Source: an uncultured Methanomassiliicoccus sp.
Lineage (GTDB): Archaea; Thermoplasmatota; Thermoplasmata; Methanomassiliicoccales; Methanomassiliicoccaceae
Reading direction: 5' to 3'
Length of the DNA: 64,000 nt
Assembly: GCA_944319735.1 (NCBI GenBank)
Contig: CALUEU010000001.1
Coordinates: 124,001-188,000 of the forward strand
Positions 1 through 7,975 of the stretch are shown here, one piece after another. Within the stretch, counting starts at the first letter, position 1, and each line of letters opens with the position of its first letter. A program made the position numbers and the translations under genes. The notes beneath the pieces were generated by a model. That model was not told the origin of the DNA. It ran no database searches and saw nothing but the letters and a program-made list of their open reading frames with translations.

Positions 1-426
1 AGAAACTTCTTCCTCTCCCGTAATTTCTCTGGAAAGCTCCGACAAAGGATGTCCTTTGCATGAAATCTTAAATGCTTTGTACCATCCAAACGGAACACGG
101 TGAACATCGCCTCCAACGAGTTCTTCTATCTTTTTCATTACGTCTTTTCCTACACTTGGAGATGATAATGAAGATGAAAGGTGAGCATATGGGTAAAGAA
201 CAATCCTTTCCGCACCTACTGTTTCAGCAGTTTCTTTGATGTCTTTGGCAGCTGCTCTGGCAACGGCATCGGGATTGTCTTCATCTCTTTTTTCAACACT
301 AATAAACGCTACTAAAACCTCTTCGAAACGCCCCTGTTTCTCCTCATCAGTAATATCTTCTGCTACTGGTGTAGCTTTTTTGACGTTAAACTCGAGATAA
401 TCTGCATGAATGTATAAGGTCTTCAT
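1..426 (-). CDS. thrS: Threonyl-tRNA synthetase, archaeal type (N-terminal editing domain; runs off window)
   Basis: The minus-strand frame opens at an ATG at 426 and stays open to the window edge, giving about 142 residues. The translation begins [15 protein letters not shown] and contains [14 protein letters not shown] and [15 protein letters not shown]. These are hallmarks of the archaeal ThrRS N-terminal domain, a D-aminoacyl-tRNA deacylase-like fold that removes serine mischarged on tRNA-Thr. The catalytic class II core lies outside the window. The enzyme charges tRNA-Thr in the cytoplasm. It is divergent from the heptose kinase gene, with about 80 bases between their starts. Confidence 0.92.
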   Translation of the reverse strand, partial: MKTLYIHADYLEFNVKKATPVAEDITDEEKQGRFEEVLVAFISVEKRDEDNPDAVARAAAKDIKETAETVGAERIVLYPYAHLSSSLSSPSVGKDVMKKIEELVGGDVHRVPFGWYKAFKISCKGHPLSELSREITGEEEVS

Positions 427-486
427 TTAGCGTCTCTCATTACCTGACCCATACAAATAATATTGCTTTTTACAACCTAAGCGCTC

Positions 487-496
487 TTTAAATATA
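487..496 (+). promoter_or_regulatory. TATA box for the heptose kinase operon
   Basis: The sequence TTTAAATATA lies about 28 bases before the second in-frame ATG (520) of the GHMP kinase gene. This spacing fits a leaderless transcript starting at 520 and argues for that start rather than the ATG at 508. Confidence 0.45.
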
Positions 497-507
497 GGTA
501 TAGGCTG

Positions 508-1542
508 ATGCGGGAAAAGATGCAAAAAGGTAAAATTATCAGATGTAAAGCGCCACTGAGAATAAGTTTCGCTGGCGGCGGGACAGATGTGTCTCCATAC
601 TGCGATGAACGCGGCGGAGCTGTTTTAAATTCAACCATTGACCAATTTGCATATTGTACAATATCACCTAGGTCTGACGAGCAGGTTACAATACGTTCCC
701 TGGATTATGAGACAATACAAAAATGGAAGACAGGGAATACACTAACTTATGATGGAAATCTAGATCTCATTAAAGCGGTAGTTAACCACTTCAATGTGAA
801 GCAGGGATTCGATATGTTTCTTCACTGCGGCGCACCTCCGGGATCGGGCTTAGGCTCTTCCTCTGCAGTGATTGTTTCAATAATCGGAGCCATGGCTGAC
901 TGGCTGAATGTATCTTTATCTCAATATGAAATTGCAGAGCTCGCATATATACTGGAAAGAGAAGAACTGAAACTTCCCGGCGGAAAACAGGATCAATACG
1001 CTGCTGTCTTCGGCGGGTTTAATTTTATGGAATTCGACCGCGACAGAACGCTGGTTACTCCGCTCAGAATAAAGTCAGATATTCTCAATGAACTGAACTA
1101 CGTAATGCTTCTAGCCAACACCGGCAAGACAAGAGATTCTGGAAACATCATTAAGGCTCAGACACAGGGATATGTCGAGGGAAATTCCAAGACCTCAGAA
1201 GCACTTGACAATGCAAAACGACTTGCTGAAGAAATGAAAAATGCACTCTTAAAAGGTGAAATCAGGTATATGGGGGAGCTTCTTAACGAAGCCTGGACAT
1301 ATAAAAAGAATTATACAAACAATATTTCTAATGACTATATCGATAAAATTTACAACACAGCCATGTCTACAGGGGCAGTAGGCGGTAAAATTTCAGGTGC
1401 CGGCGGCGGTGGATTTATGTTTTTCATATGCGAATATGATAAAAAGCGTGATGTCGCCCGTGAGCTGACTTCTCTTGGTGCCAACATAGTCGGATATAAC
1501 TTTGAAAAAAATGGATTCCAAACATGGGGGTTCAGTGAATGA
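508..1542 (+). CDS. hddA: GHMP-family sugar kinase, D-glycero-D-manno-heptose 7-phosphate kinase-like (HddA)
   Basis: This 344-residue GHMP kinase has the N-terminal KAPLRISFAGGGTDVSPY signature of the heptose 7-phosphate kinase branch. It also has the ATP-binding PPGSGLGSSSA loop (about residues 110-120) and a C-terminal GAGGGGF motif. HddA enzymes phosphorylate the anomeric position of heptose 7-phosphate to give the 1,7-bisphosphate. The stop overlaps the start of the GmhA-GmhB fusion by ATGA, so the two are translationally coupled and act in one pathway. The ATG at 520 is a good alternative start because of its spacing from the TATA box. A related kinase with a different sugar substrate, such as fucose, is possible. 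The heptose assignment rests mainly on the partner gene. Confidence 0.85.
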   Translation: MREKMQKGKIIRCKAPLRISFAGGGTDVSPYCDERGGAVLNSTIDQFAYCTISPRSDEQVTIRSLDYETIQKWKTGNTLTYDGNLDLIKAVVNHFNVKQGFDMFLHCGAPPGSGLGSSSAVIVSIIGAMADWLNVSLSQYEIAELAYILEREELKLPGGKQDQYAAVFGGFNFMEFDRDRTLVTPLRIKSDILNELNYVMLLANTGKTRDSGNIIKAQTQGYVEGNSKTSEALDNAKRLAEEMKNALLKGEIRYMGELLNEAWTYKKNYTNNISNDYIDKIYNTAMSTGAVGGKISGAGGGGFMFFICEYDKKRDVARELTSLGANIVGYNFEKNGFQTWGFSE

Positions 1543-2567
1543 GCTACTTGATTGAAGAAGAGTTGTGTGAAAATACCTCAGTCATTTCATCTTTGGATCC
1601 AAAACAAATTGAAGACATATCGGCAGTTATGATTAAAGCCATCAAAAATGGCAACAAAGTAATTTTCTTTGGAAATGGCGGCAGCGCATCAGATGCTGTT
1701 CACATTGCAGCTGAATTTTCCGGCAGATATCTGATGGAAAGGCCTGCCATGGATGGCATTGCACTTTCTTCATTATCATCCATAACTGGAATAGGAAATG
1801 ATTACGGCTATGATCGTGTATTCATAAGGCAGTTGGAAGCCTGCATGAAAGATGGAGATGTGGCTGTAGGTCTGAGTACCAGCGGAAATTCCAAAAATAT
1901 AATCTCAGCTCTTGAATTTGCAAAGACAAAAGGCATAACAGTTTCATTTACAGGTTCTGGAGGAGTAATAAAGGATATGGTTGATTTCCCGCTAATAATT
2001 CCATCTACACATACTCCAAGAATCCAAGAGGCCTATCTGTGTGCCGGCCACATTATATGCGGTTTGGTAGAGAAGGGAGTTTTTGGGCACAAAGCCGTGT
2101 TCATTGACAGGGATAATACAATTGCTCCAGACGTCCCATATTGCTCAAACCCGGATGATTTTAACTTATACCCATACGTTGCAGAATCGTTAAAAAAACT
2201 CAATGATGCCGGTTACATATCAGTGCTAGTTACAAATCAATCAGGCATAGGAAGAGGATACTTTACAGAAGAAACTTTGAGATCCATCCATAAGAAGATG
2301 AACTCCGAACTTTCCAAATATGGAGCCTTTTTTGATTCCATTTATTTCTGTCCACATACTCCGGAAGATAAATGTTCCTGTAGAAAACCTAACACTGGAA
2401 TGTATATGAAAGCAGTAAGGGAGCATAACATAAATCTTCGTGAATCCTGGGTCATAGGAGATAGTGATGCAGACATGGATGCAGGCAAGAAATTGGGATG
2501 CAGAACCATCAGAATTGAAAACGGCGTTACTTTCAAAGATGCTGTAAATATGATTATAGATGCCTGA
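1539..2567 (+). CDS. gmhAB: Bifunctional phosphoheptose isomerase / heptose-1,7-bisphosphate phosphatase (GmhA-GmhB fusion)
   Basis: Two domains are fused in 342 residues. Residues 1-185 are a SIS-fold sedoheptulose 7-phosphate isomerase with FFGNGGSASD (43-52), SGNSKN (115-120) and QEAYLCAGH (163-171). Residues 186-342 are a HAD phosphatase of the GmhB type with FIDRDNT (nucleophile D190, acid D192) and the zinc site C271-x-H273 / C279-x-C281. Together with the kinase upstream it would convert sedoheptulose 7-phosphate to heptose 1-phosphate, the precursor of a nucleotide-activated heptose for surface glycans. In bacteria these are normally separate proteins. The nucleotidyltransferase HddC and any epimerase are not in the window. 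Confidence 0.9.
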   Translation: MSYLIEEELCENTSVISSLDPKQIEDISAVMIKAIKNGNKVIFFGNGGSASDAVHIAAEFSGRYLMERPAMDGIALSSLSSITGIGNDYGYDRVFIRQLEACMKDGDVAVGLSTSGNSKNIISALEFAKTKGITVSFTGSGGVIKDMVDFPLIIPSTHTPRIQEAYLCAGHIICGLVEKGVFGHKAVFIDRDNTIAPDVPYCSNPDDFNLYPYVAESLKKLNDAGYISVLVTNQSGIGRGYFTEETLRSIHKKMNSELSKYGAFFDSIYFCPHTPEDKCSCRKPNTGMYMKAVREHNINLRESWVIGDSDADMDAGKKLGCRTIRIENGVTFKDAVNMIIDA

Positions 2568-2620
2568 AAAATAAACCAAAATCACATATATGACATTATA
2601 TAATGAATTGAGGAATACTC

Positions 2621-2728
2621 ATGTCTAAATCTAGAAGAAAAAAGGAAGAAAAAGTAAAGACATTGATGGCTATTTTCATAGTGGCTATTATGGTAGGCTC
2701 AGTTGTATTTGCATTCGTTTTAATCTGA
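2621..2728 (+). CDS. Small single-span membrane protein (35 aa)
   Basis: An ATG at 2621 opens a 35-codon frame ending in TGA at 2728. The peptide starts with a very basic stretch (MSKSRRKKEEKVK), followed by one hydrophobic helix of about 20 residues running to the C terminus. This is the layout of a tail-like single-pass membrane peptide. A GAGG element lies about 8 bases before the ATG, an AT-rich TATATGACATTATATAA region precedes it, and a hairpin follows the stop. I do not recognise a family. The basic-then-hydrophobic composition and flanking signals make it more likely real than chance. Confidence 0.55.
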   Translation: MSKSRRKKEEKVKTLMAIFIVAIMVGSVVFAFVLI

Positions 2729-2739
2729 ATGATTTTTCC

Positions 2740-2765
2740 GATGCGCTCCAACGCATCCACTTTTT
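2740..2765 (+). terminator. Hairpin plus T-run after the small membrane protein gene
   Basis: GATGCG (2740-2745) pairs with CGCATC (2752-2757) around a six-base loop and is followed by CACTTTTTC. It lies 12 bases after the stop of the 35-residue gene, as expected for a 3-prime end. Confidence 0.45.
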
Positions 2766-2837
2766 CATAACACAGCCATAATGGATGCTCAAAACTAAGT
2801 GGATATTTTTACAACTCATATTAGGGATAAATTTAAA

Positions 2838-2886
2838 ATCTCATCTAGCGATGGTTAGATGTTACTGCACCTAACCTCAATGAGAT
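2838..2886 (+). promoter_or_regulatory. Nested inverted repeats in the region before the thioredoxin operon
   Basis: ATCTCAT (2838-2844) can pair with ATGAGAT (2880-2886). Inside it GGTTAG (2853-2858) can pair with CTAACC (2871-2876). The element sits about 125 bases before the thioredoxin start. It directly follows a TATA-like AATTTAAAAT (2829-2838), so whether it is transcribed depends on the unmapped start site. The 282 bases between 2729 and 3010 hold no other convincing gene. Confidence 0.3.
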
Positions 2887-3010
2887 GCATGCCTAAATCA
2901 TCTGGACAATATTCCTCATGATGCAGTGTCACAGTGTGAAAGCAGTAAAAATTACCACCTGATCATACGTGGTTTATTTCCAATGATGATGTTTGAAAGG
3001 AGAATGAATT

Positions 3011-3340
3011 ATGACAATGTTAACAATTGAAAATGAAGAGCAGTTTAATCAAGAAGTTTTACAATCAGAGCAAGCAGTTGTTGTGGATTTTTGGGCACCA
3101 TGGTGTAATTTCTGCAGAAGACTGTCACCAGTGATAGACAGGATTGAAGATAAATATGGAAAAGATGTTAAAATCGCTAAATTAAATGTAGATGATAACA
3201 AAGAACTTACACAAAAATATGAAGTCAATTCTATACCAACACTAATTCTCTTTCAAAATGGTAAAGTCACTGATTCAGTAATAAGTCCTCCCTCTGAAGC
3301 CTCGATTATAGACTGGCTGAAGAAATATGGTGCACTTTGA
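3011..3340 (+). CDS. trxA: Thioredoxin
   Basis: This 109-residue protein has a complete thioredoxin fold: FWAPWC-NF-C (redox pair C32/C35), a conserved KLNVDDN stretch and the cis-proline in SIPTL (P76). The dipeptide between the cysteines is Asn-Phe rather than the usual Gly-Pro, which should change its redox potential. A strong GAAAGGAG ribosome site lies about 8 bases before the ATG. It is first in a run with an SDR enzyme (18-base gap) and thioredoxin reductase, so TrxB is the obvious reductant. It is cytoplasmic, with no signal peptide. Confidence 0.93.
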   Translation: MTMLTIENEEQFNQEVLQSEQAVVVDFWAPWCNFCRRLSPVIDRIEDKYGKDVKIAKLNVDDNKELTQKYEVNSIPTLILFQNGKVTDSVISPPSEASIIDWLKKYGAL

Positions 3341-3358
3341 ATACATGAAGGAACGCTT

Positions 3359-4108
3359 ATGAAATTACAAGATAAAGTTGCTATTGTCACAGGATCTTCA
3401 CGAGGAATTGGATATTCTGTTGCTAAATTATTCATAAATGAAGGAGCGCGAGTTGCACTTTGCGGCAGTAAACTGGAATCTGCCGAAAAAGCTGTTAAGA
3501 AATTAATGGAAATGTATCCAGAAGCAGATATCCTGCCGCTCGGAGTAGACGTTTCCAACACACAATCCATCAAAGATGCTGTTGCTGCAACCATGAAAAG
3601 ATGGAACCGTGTGGATATCCTTGTGAACAATGCTGGAATCACATCAACTAAGCAGATTTTTGAGATGACTGATGAGGATTTTGATTCGGTCATCAGAATA
3701 AACTTAGCTGGTGCATTCAAGTGTATTCGTGAGGTGGCACCCATAATGAGGGATCAGGGCGGTGGCAGCATCATCAACACAAGTTCTATGGTTGGAACTT
3801 ATGGAGGAAAAATGCAAACTGCATATTCCTCCTCTAAATTCGGAATAAACGGCTTGACAAAGTCATGTGCTAAGGAGTTGGGACCATACAACATCCGCGT
3901 GAATGCTGTAGCACCCGGCGTAGTTGGTACAGACATGGTGGCTCAGTCCGTATCTGAAAAGATGATGGAAACTCTCAAAACTTTAACGCCTTTGGGAAGA
4001 ATGGCCAACCCGGATGAGCTTGCCAGCGCTTATGTTTACTTAGCTTCAGATGAATCGTCGTTCACAACTGGAACAATAATTCATGTTGACGGCGGCATTG
4101 TGATGTGA
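3359..4108 (+). CDS. SDR-family oxidoreductase, FabG-like
   Basis: This 249-residue classical short-chain dehydrogenase has the cofactor motif TGSSRGIG (11-18), NNAG (90-93) and the catalytic set S143, Y156 and K160. It ends in the usual ASDESSFTTG-HVDGG C terminus. S39 and K40 after the second strand hint at NADP preference. It most resembles 3-oxoacyl-ACP reductases, but archaea lack bacterial fatty-acid synthesis, so the substrate is unknown. It sits between thioredoxin and thioredoxin reductase with gaps of 18 and 9 bases, so it is probably co-transcribed with them. Confidence 0.9.
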   Translation: MKLQDKVAIVTGSSRGIGYSVAKLFINEGARVALCGSKLESAEKAVKKLMEMYPEADILPLGVDVSNTQSIKDAVAATMKRWNRVDILVNNAGITSTKQIFEMTDEDFDSVIRINLAGAFKCIREVAPIMRDQGGGSIINTSSMVGTYGGKMQTAYSSSKFGINGLTKSCAKELGPYNIRVNAVAPGVVGTDMVAQSVSEKMMETLKTLTPLGRMANPDELASAYVYLASDESSFTTGTIIHVDGGIVM

Positions 4109-4117
4109 GGTGTCAGA

Positions 4118-5038
4118 ATGAGTCAGATATATGATGTGACAATTATCGGCGGCGGTCCTGGTGGATATGCCGCCGCATTATATTGTGCACGAAGCAATTA
4201 CTCCACAGCGGTCATAGAAAAGCTATCTCCCGGTGGACAAATGGCAACTACTGGACAAGTGGACAATTATCCAGGATTTGTTGACGGGGTAGATGGTTTT
4301 GAGTTAGGGGAAATGATGCAAAAATGTGCAGAACGCTTCGGAGCAGTAACCATATTTGATGAAGTCGCTGAGGTGCACTTAGAAGAAAACCCAAAGCGTA
4401 TCATTACAACATCTGGTGAGATCCTTTCATCTACGGTAATTGTAGCTACCGGTGCATTTCCCAAAGAGCTTGGGCTTGCAGAAGAACTGAAGTTAAGGGG
4501 CAGAGGTGTCGCGTATTGTGCTACATGCGACGGCATGATCTATAAAGACAGAACGGTCGTTGTTATAGGCGGTGGAAATAGTGCGGTTACAGATGCACTT
4601 TACCTTGCAAAGCTTTGTAAAAAAGTATACTTAATCCACAGGCGGGACTCTCTAAGGGCATCCAAGCTATACTTGTCACTTCTAAAAGACAGCGGCGTAG
4701 AGTTTGTCTGGAATTCTAAAGTTACAGAGATCATTCATGACAAACAAGTTACAGGAGTCAAAATTCTTAATTTAGTAAACAATGAGAATAGCGAGATTGA
4801 GTGTGAAGGAGTGTTTGTAGCAATAGGTCGTGTGCCGGATACAAAACTTTTCCAAGATCAACTGAAACTTGATGAACGTGGCTACATTATCGCTGATGAA
4901 ACTACGCAGACTAACATCCCCGGAGTGTTCGCTGTGGGTGATGTCAGAACTAAACCACTAAGGCAGATAGTCACAGCTGCTGCGGATGGTGCTGTAGCAT
5001 CTCATTTTGTTGAAGAATATCTAATGAAACAAAAATAA
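4118..5038 (+). CDS. trxB: Thioredoxin-disulfide reductase
   Basis: This 306-residue flavoprotein contains the FAD site GGGPGGYAAA (about 11-20), the redox pair C134-A-T-C137-D, a second dinucleotide site VVIGGGNSA and the C-terminal FAD motif GVFAVGDVR. This is the standard low-molecular-weight TrxB layout. It passes electrons to thioredoxin encoded two genes upstream. The cofactor may be NADPH, NADH or F420H2; the HRRDSLRASK stretch after the second nucleotide site is typical of NADPH-type enzymes. A strong terminator follows. Confidence 0.94.
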   Translation: MSQIYDVTIIGGGPGGYAAALYCARSNYSTAVIEKLSPGGQMATTGQVDNYPGFVDGVDGFELGEMMQKCAERFGAVTIFDEVAEVHLEENPKRIITTSGEILSSTVIVATGAFPKELGLAEELKLRGRGVAYCATCDGMIYKDRTVVVIGGGNSAVTDALYLAKLCKKVYLIHRRDSLRASKLYLSLLKDSGVEFVWNSKVTEIIHDKQVTGVKILNLVNNENSEIECEGVFVAIGRVPDTKLFQDQLKLDERGYIIADETTQTNIPGVFAVGDVRTKPLRQIVTAAADGAVASHFVEEYLMKQK

Positions 5039-5054
5039 TCCCTTGTAAAAATGA

Positions 5055-5088
5055 AGTAAATCCCAATGGGATTTACTGATTTTTTTTA
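5055..5088. terminator. Bidirectional terminator between trxB and the glycosyltransferase gene
   Basis: AGTAAATCCC (5055-5064) and GGGATTTACT (5068-5077) form a perfect 10-bp stem with a three-base loop, followed by GATTTTTTTTATC on the plus strand. It separates two convergent genes and can serve both. Confidence 0.75.
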
Positions 5089-5101
5089 TCTGGTACTGAG
5101 A

Positions 5102-6172
5102 TTATTCACTGACCTCGACATTTTTTAAATAAATTTTTTCAATGTCGCTGACAATATTATCCCAATTGTACTTTTGAATTTGTGTTTTAGTGTTGTTTAT
5201 AAGATTGCTTCTTAACTCTTTATCCACCATGACAGCATTAAGTGCATCTGAAAGAGCCTGAGGATCTTTTGGAGGTATCAAAATTCCAGCATTGCCTACA
5301 ACTTCTGGAAGCCCTCCCACTCTGGAAGCTATTACAGGTTTACAATGTGCCAGGGCTTCTTCAGCTGCTAATCCGAGAGATTCGAATACAGACGGCATTA
5401 CAAATGTAGAGCAGGTAGTCATCAGTCTGGTTTTTGTCTCCTCATCTACATATCCAGCAAATTCTACTCTGTCTTTAAGATCATATTTATTAACCATTGA
5501 CTTGAGTGTCTCTTCTTCAGGTCCAGTTCCAACAATCACCAGCTTATGGTCCACATTTTTCATTGCTTCGATTAAAGTAGACAAACCTTTAGTCTTGACA
5601 AGCCTGCCTACGAAAAGAATGAAATTTTCATCTTTTCCAGAATCAGTGATGAAATCAACACCTGTCGGCACCACTTCAAGATTGTCTTCTTTAAAACCAC
5701 GGGAAATGAGATCATTTTTTACGAAATCACTTACACAGATTACATTTTTATCTCTAATCATCTGACAGAAAAAGAAGTCATTCATTGTACTGAGATACCG
5801 CATCGGGCCTTGTCCTTCGCCATATGTATTGTGGAACGTAAATACCCATTTCCCTTCGTATGCTTTCATGGCTTTGGTATATGAAGGAGACCAACGGTAA
5901 TGGAAATCAACAAGATCTGGCTCCAGTTCATTCAAAGCTTGAAGAACACCGGGCGTAGATACATGCGGCGGATTATAATTTGTATAAAATTTTGAAGGCA
6001 GGCGTTTTACAACATATCCGTCCATCTCTTCTTCCAACTCGGTGTCTTTCAGTTGGGAAGTAAGCACTATCATTTCATGTTTCTTAGATAGTCTGCGGCA
6101 TATTTCATGCAGACGACGTTCTATCCCTCCCTTATATGGATAATAGTAGGGATTAAGCTGGACGATTCGCAT
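5102..6172 (-). CDS. GT4-family glycosyltransferase
   Basis: This 356-residue GT-B enzyme has a GGIERRLHEICRRLS acceptor-side motif near the N terminus, a VGRLVKTKG donor-domain start and the retaining-GT4 signature ESLGLAAEEALA (the E-x7-E pair). It transfers a sugar from a nucleotide donor, probably to a lipid or glycan on the cytoplasmic face. Its start overlaps the preceding membrane-protein gene by 20 bases. A second GT4 gene lies upstream in the same direction, suggesting a glycolipid or surface-glycan operon. Donor and acceptor cannot be read from sequence. Confidence 0.88.
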   Translation of the reverse strand: MRIVQLNPYYYPYKGGIERRLHEICRRLSKKHEMIVLTSQLKDTELEEEMDGYVVKRLPSKFYTNYNPPHVSTPGVLQALNELEPDLVDFHYRWSPSYTKAMKAYEGKWVFTFHNTYGEGQGPMRYLSTMNDFFFCQMIRDKNVICVSDFVKNDLISRGFKEDNLEVVPTGVDFITDSGKDENFILFVGRLVKTKGLSTLIEAMKNVDHKLVIVGTGPEEETLKSMVNKYDLKDRVEFAGYVDEETKTRLMTTCSTFVMPSVFESLGLAAEEALAHCKPVIASRVGGLPEVVGNAGILIPPKDPQALSDALNAVMVDKELRSNLINNTKTQIQKYNWDNIVSDIEKIYLKNVEVSE

Positions 6173-6701
6173 TATTTACACCCTTCTTTTTGAAATGTGA
6201 TGCTACTAAGCTAATGATCATCACAATGATTATCATAATTATTGTGACTTTCTGCGCTGTCCCGTGCTCCATATATGCTAAGAAAGCACCACTCAATGCA
6301 AGAATCACTCCATATTTTATTAAACCTCCTGCAACAACATAACCTAAAGACTTCTTCATATCCCAATTAAACAGGTATACAAATGCACCCATGAACGGAA
6401 CAACGGGTGCAACGCGGTTTAACAAGATCATGCGTTCATCTGACACAATGAGGAAATCTCTGTACTTATGAGCGACTTTTGCAATTCTTTCAGGGACCCT
6501 GATTTTCTTTACAACTGTATATAGTGTAAAAACTCCACTAACTTCAGCAAGCGCAATTGTGATTAAGATAGCTACAGCAAATAAGAAAATGTTAGTGTCT
6601 GGATATGATGTGAATATAATTACTGTAAACAGCTCAGGCAATGTGGGGAATACAATAGCATCAATGTAAAACAATATAAAGATGCATACCAGGCCGCCCA
6701 A
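6153..6701 (-). CDS. Multi-span membrane protein, DedA/VTT-like
   Basis: At least four hydrophobic segments are visible, with RVAPVVPFMGAFVYLFNWDMKKSLGY in the middle. That arrangement recalls the VTT/DedA and small-multidrug-export families of putative lipid scramblases. The only standard start is the TTG at 6701. The reading frame stays open upstream and encodes plausible protein (WKAVILDIGAFFTDLFEPLG). The true start may therefore be the CTG at 6749, which follows GGAAGGCGG by a few bases and lies just after the stop of the upstream glycosyltransferase. It sits between two GT4 genes and overlaps the downstream one. Confidence 0.7.
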   Translation of the reverse strand: MGGLVCIFILFYIDAIVFPTLPELFTVIIFTSYPDTNIFLFAVAILITIALAEVSGVFTLYTVVKKIRVPERIAKVAHKYRDFLIVSDERMILLNRVAPVVPFMGAFVYLFNWDMKKSLGYVVAGGLIKYGVILALSGAFLAYMEHGTAQKVTIIMIIIVMIISLVASHFKKKGVNNANRPA

Positions 6702-6751
6702 AACGCCTAACGGCTCAAACAGGTCTGTGAAAAAAGCTCCGATATCCAGAA

Positions 6752-7930
6752 TTACCGCCTTCCAGATTGGTGTCTTTTCTTTTTCGCTTCTATTGCATAT
6801 TCATAGGTTTGCAAAAGCATAGAAGCACATTTCTCAGAAGAAAATCTCTCTCCTGTTTCTCTTGCATGATCTTTGATAGTCTGTGGACAGTTCAAAGCAT
6901 TGAATATCGCATCAGAACAGGATTTTATATTATCTTCAAACAAAAATCCATTTTCACCGTTGTGTACAAGTTCTGATGTTGCCCTATAATTAATTCCGGC
7001 AACTGGTTTTCCACAGGCCATAGCTTCAAGCGTAGTGAGACCTTGTGTTTCAAACTTAGATGCAGTTATGAACACATCACAAGCTGCATAATATTCTGGT
7101 AAATCTTCATCAGGTACAAATCCTGCAAATATTGTTTTGTCAGATATGCCGGCTTTCTTAGCGTATTCTGTGTAATGTTCCTTTGCAGGTCCATTTCCTG
7201 CGATAAGAAGCCTGATGTCATCATCTCTTTTTACACAGTCTGCAAAACTATCCATTACCAGTTCTATATTCTTCTCCCTGGCAACTCTGCCAAGCTGCAA
7301 AATTACTTTTTTATTCTGCAATCCGTATTTCTCGCGTATCCTATCTCCATTTACGCTAGTAGAAAAACGTTCACAGTCTATGCCTGTCGGGACAACATCA
7401 ATATGTCTCATTCCAGGAGCTTGTAAACACAATTCTTTCCTTATGGCTTCTGTAGGAGCTATAACTTCATCTGCATGTTCTAACAATTTACGGAGATAAA
7501 TCCAAGACAGCCTCTGGGTCATCCATGTTGGAAATGGAAACGGATTATAGTATTGAGCAGCATCTGTAACCATTGTATGAAATGTCACAACTATCGGTTT
7601 TCCTGTCTCTCTTGCATCCAACATACTCCTGAGTGCCATTATTGCAAGAGCGTGGCAATGAATTACATCAACATTCAGTTCTTTCAACAAGTCTATTTTA
7701 TTCTCAATATATATGGGAAGATTATATCCTGGATATTTTTTAAATTCCTTTGACTTATAATATTGTACACCTTCCTCTTTTTCACCTGTAGCTGGTTCAG
7801 GAGCAAATATTATGACTTCATGGCCTTTCTTCTCCAATTGTTCTTTAGAGGTTAGAATAGAAGTCACTACTCCATCCTTAGTGGGCAGGTAGGTGTCAGT
7901 AAACATTGCAATTTTCAACAGTCGTCCCAT
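6752..7930 (-). CDS. GT4-family glycosyltransferase (diacylglycerol glycosyltransferase-like)
   Basis: This 392-residue GT-B protein begins IAMFTDTYLPTKDGVVTSI, a start typical of the MgdA/UgtP-like branch that glycosylates diacylglycerol-type lipids. It has VTFHTM, LQLGRVAREKNIE opening the donor domain, and the E-x7-E signature in KFETQGLTTLEAMACGKPV. The ATG at 7930 starts right at the family N terminus. It is first of three same-strand genes (GT4, membrane protein, GT4), consistent with stepwise assembly of a glycolipid. In archaea the acceptor would be an archaeol lipid; this is inference. Confidence 0.88.
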   Translation of the reverse strand: MGRLLKIAMFTDTYLPTKDGVVTSILTSKEQLEKKGHEVIIFAPEPATGEKEEGVQYYKSKEFKKYPGYNLPIYIENKIDLLKELNVDVIHCHALAIMALRSMLDARETGKPIVVTFHTMVTDAAQYYNPFPFPTWMTQRLSWIYLRKLLEHADEVIAPTEAIRKELCLQAPGMRHIDVVPTGIDCERFSTSVNGDRIREKYGLQNKKVILQLGRVAREKNIELVMDSFADCVKRDDDIRLLIAGNGPAKEHYTEYAKKAGISDKTIFAGFVPDEDLPEYYAACDVFITASKFETQGLTTLEAMACGKPVAGINYRATSELVHNGENGFLFEDNIKSCSDAIFNALNCPQTIKDHARETGERFSSEKCASMLLQTYEYAIEAKKKRHQSGRR

Positions 7931-7975
7931 CCGATTGAAGCTTATTGGTTGCTATAGCTCAATGGCATACAGCTT

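Noticed and set aside
2940-3000. C/D-box small RNA from the ATGATGA at about 2983
   Set aside because: There is a C-box-like word but no matching D box and internal pair at proper spacing.
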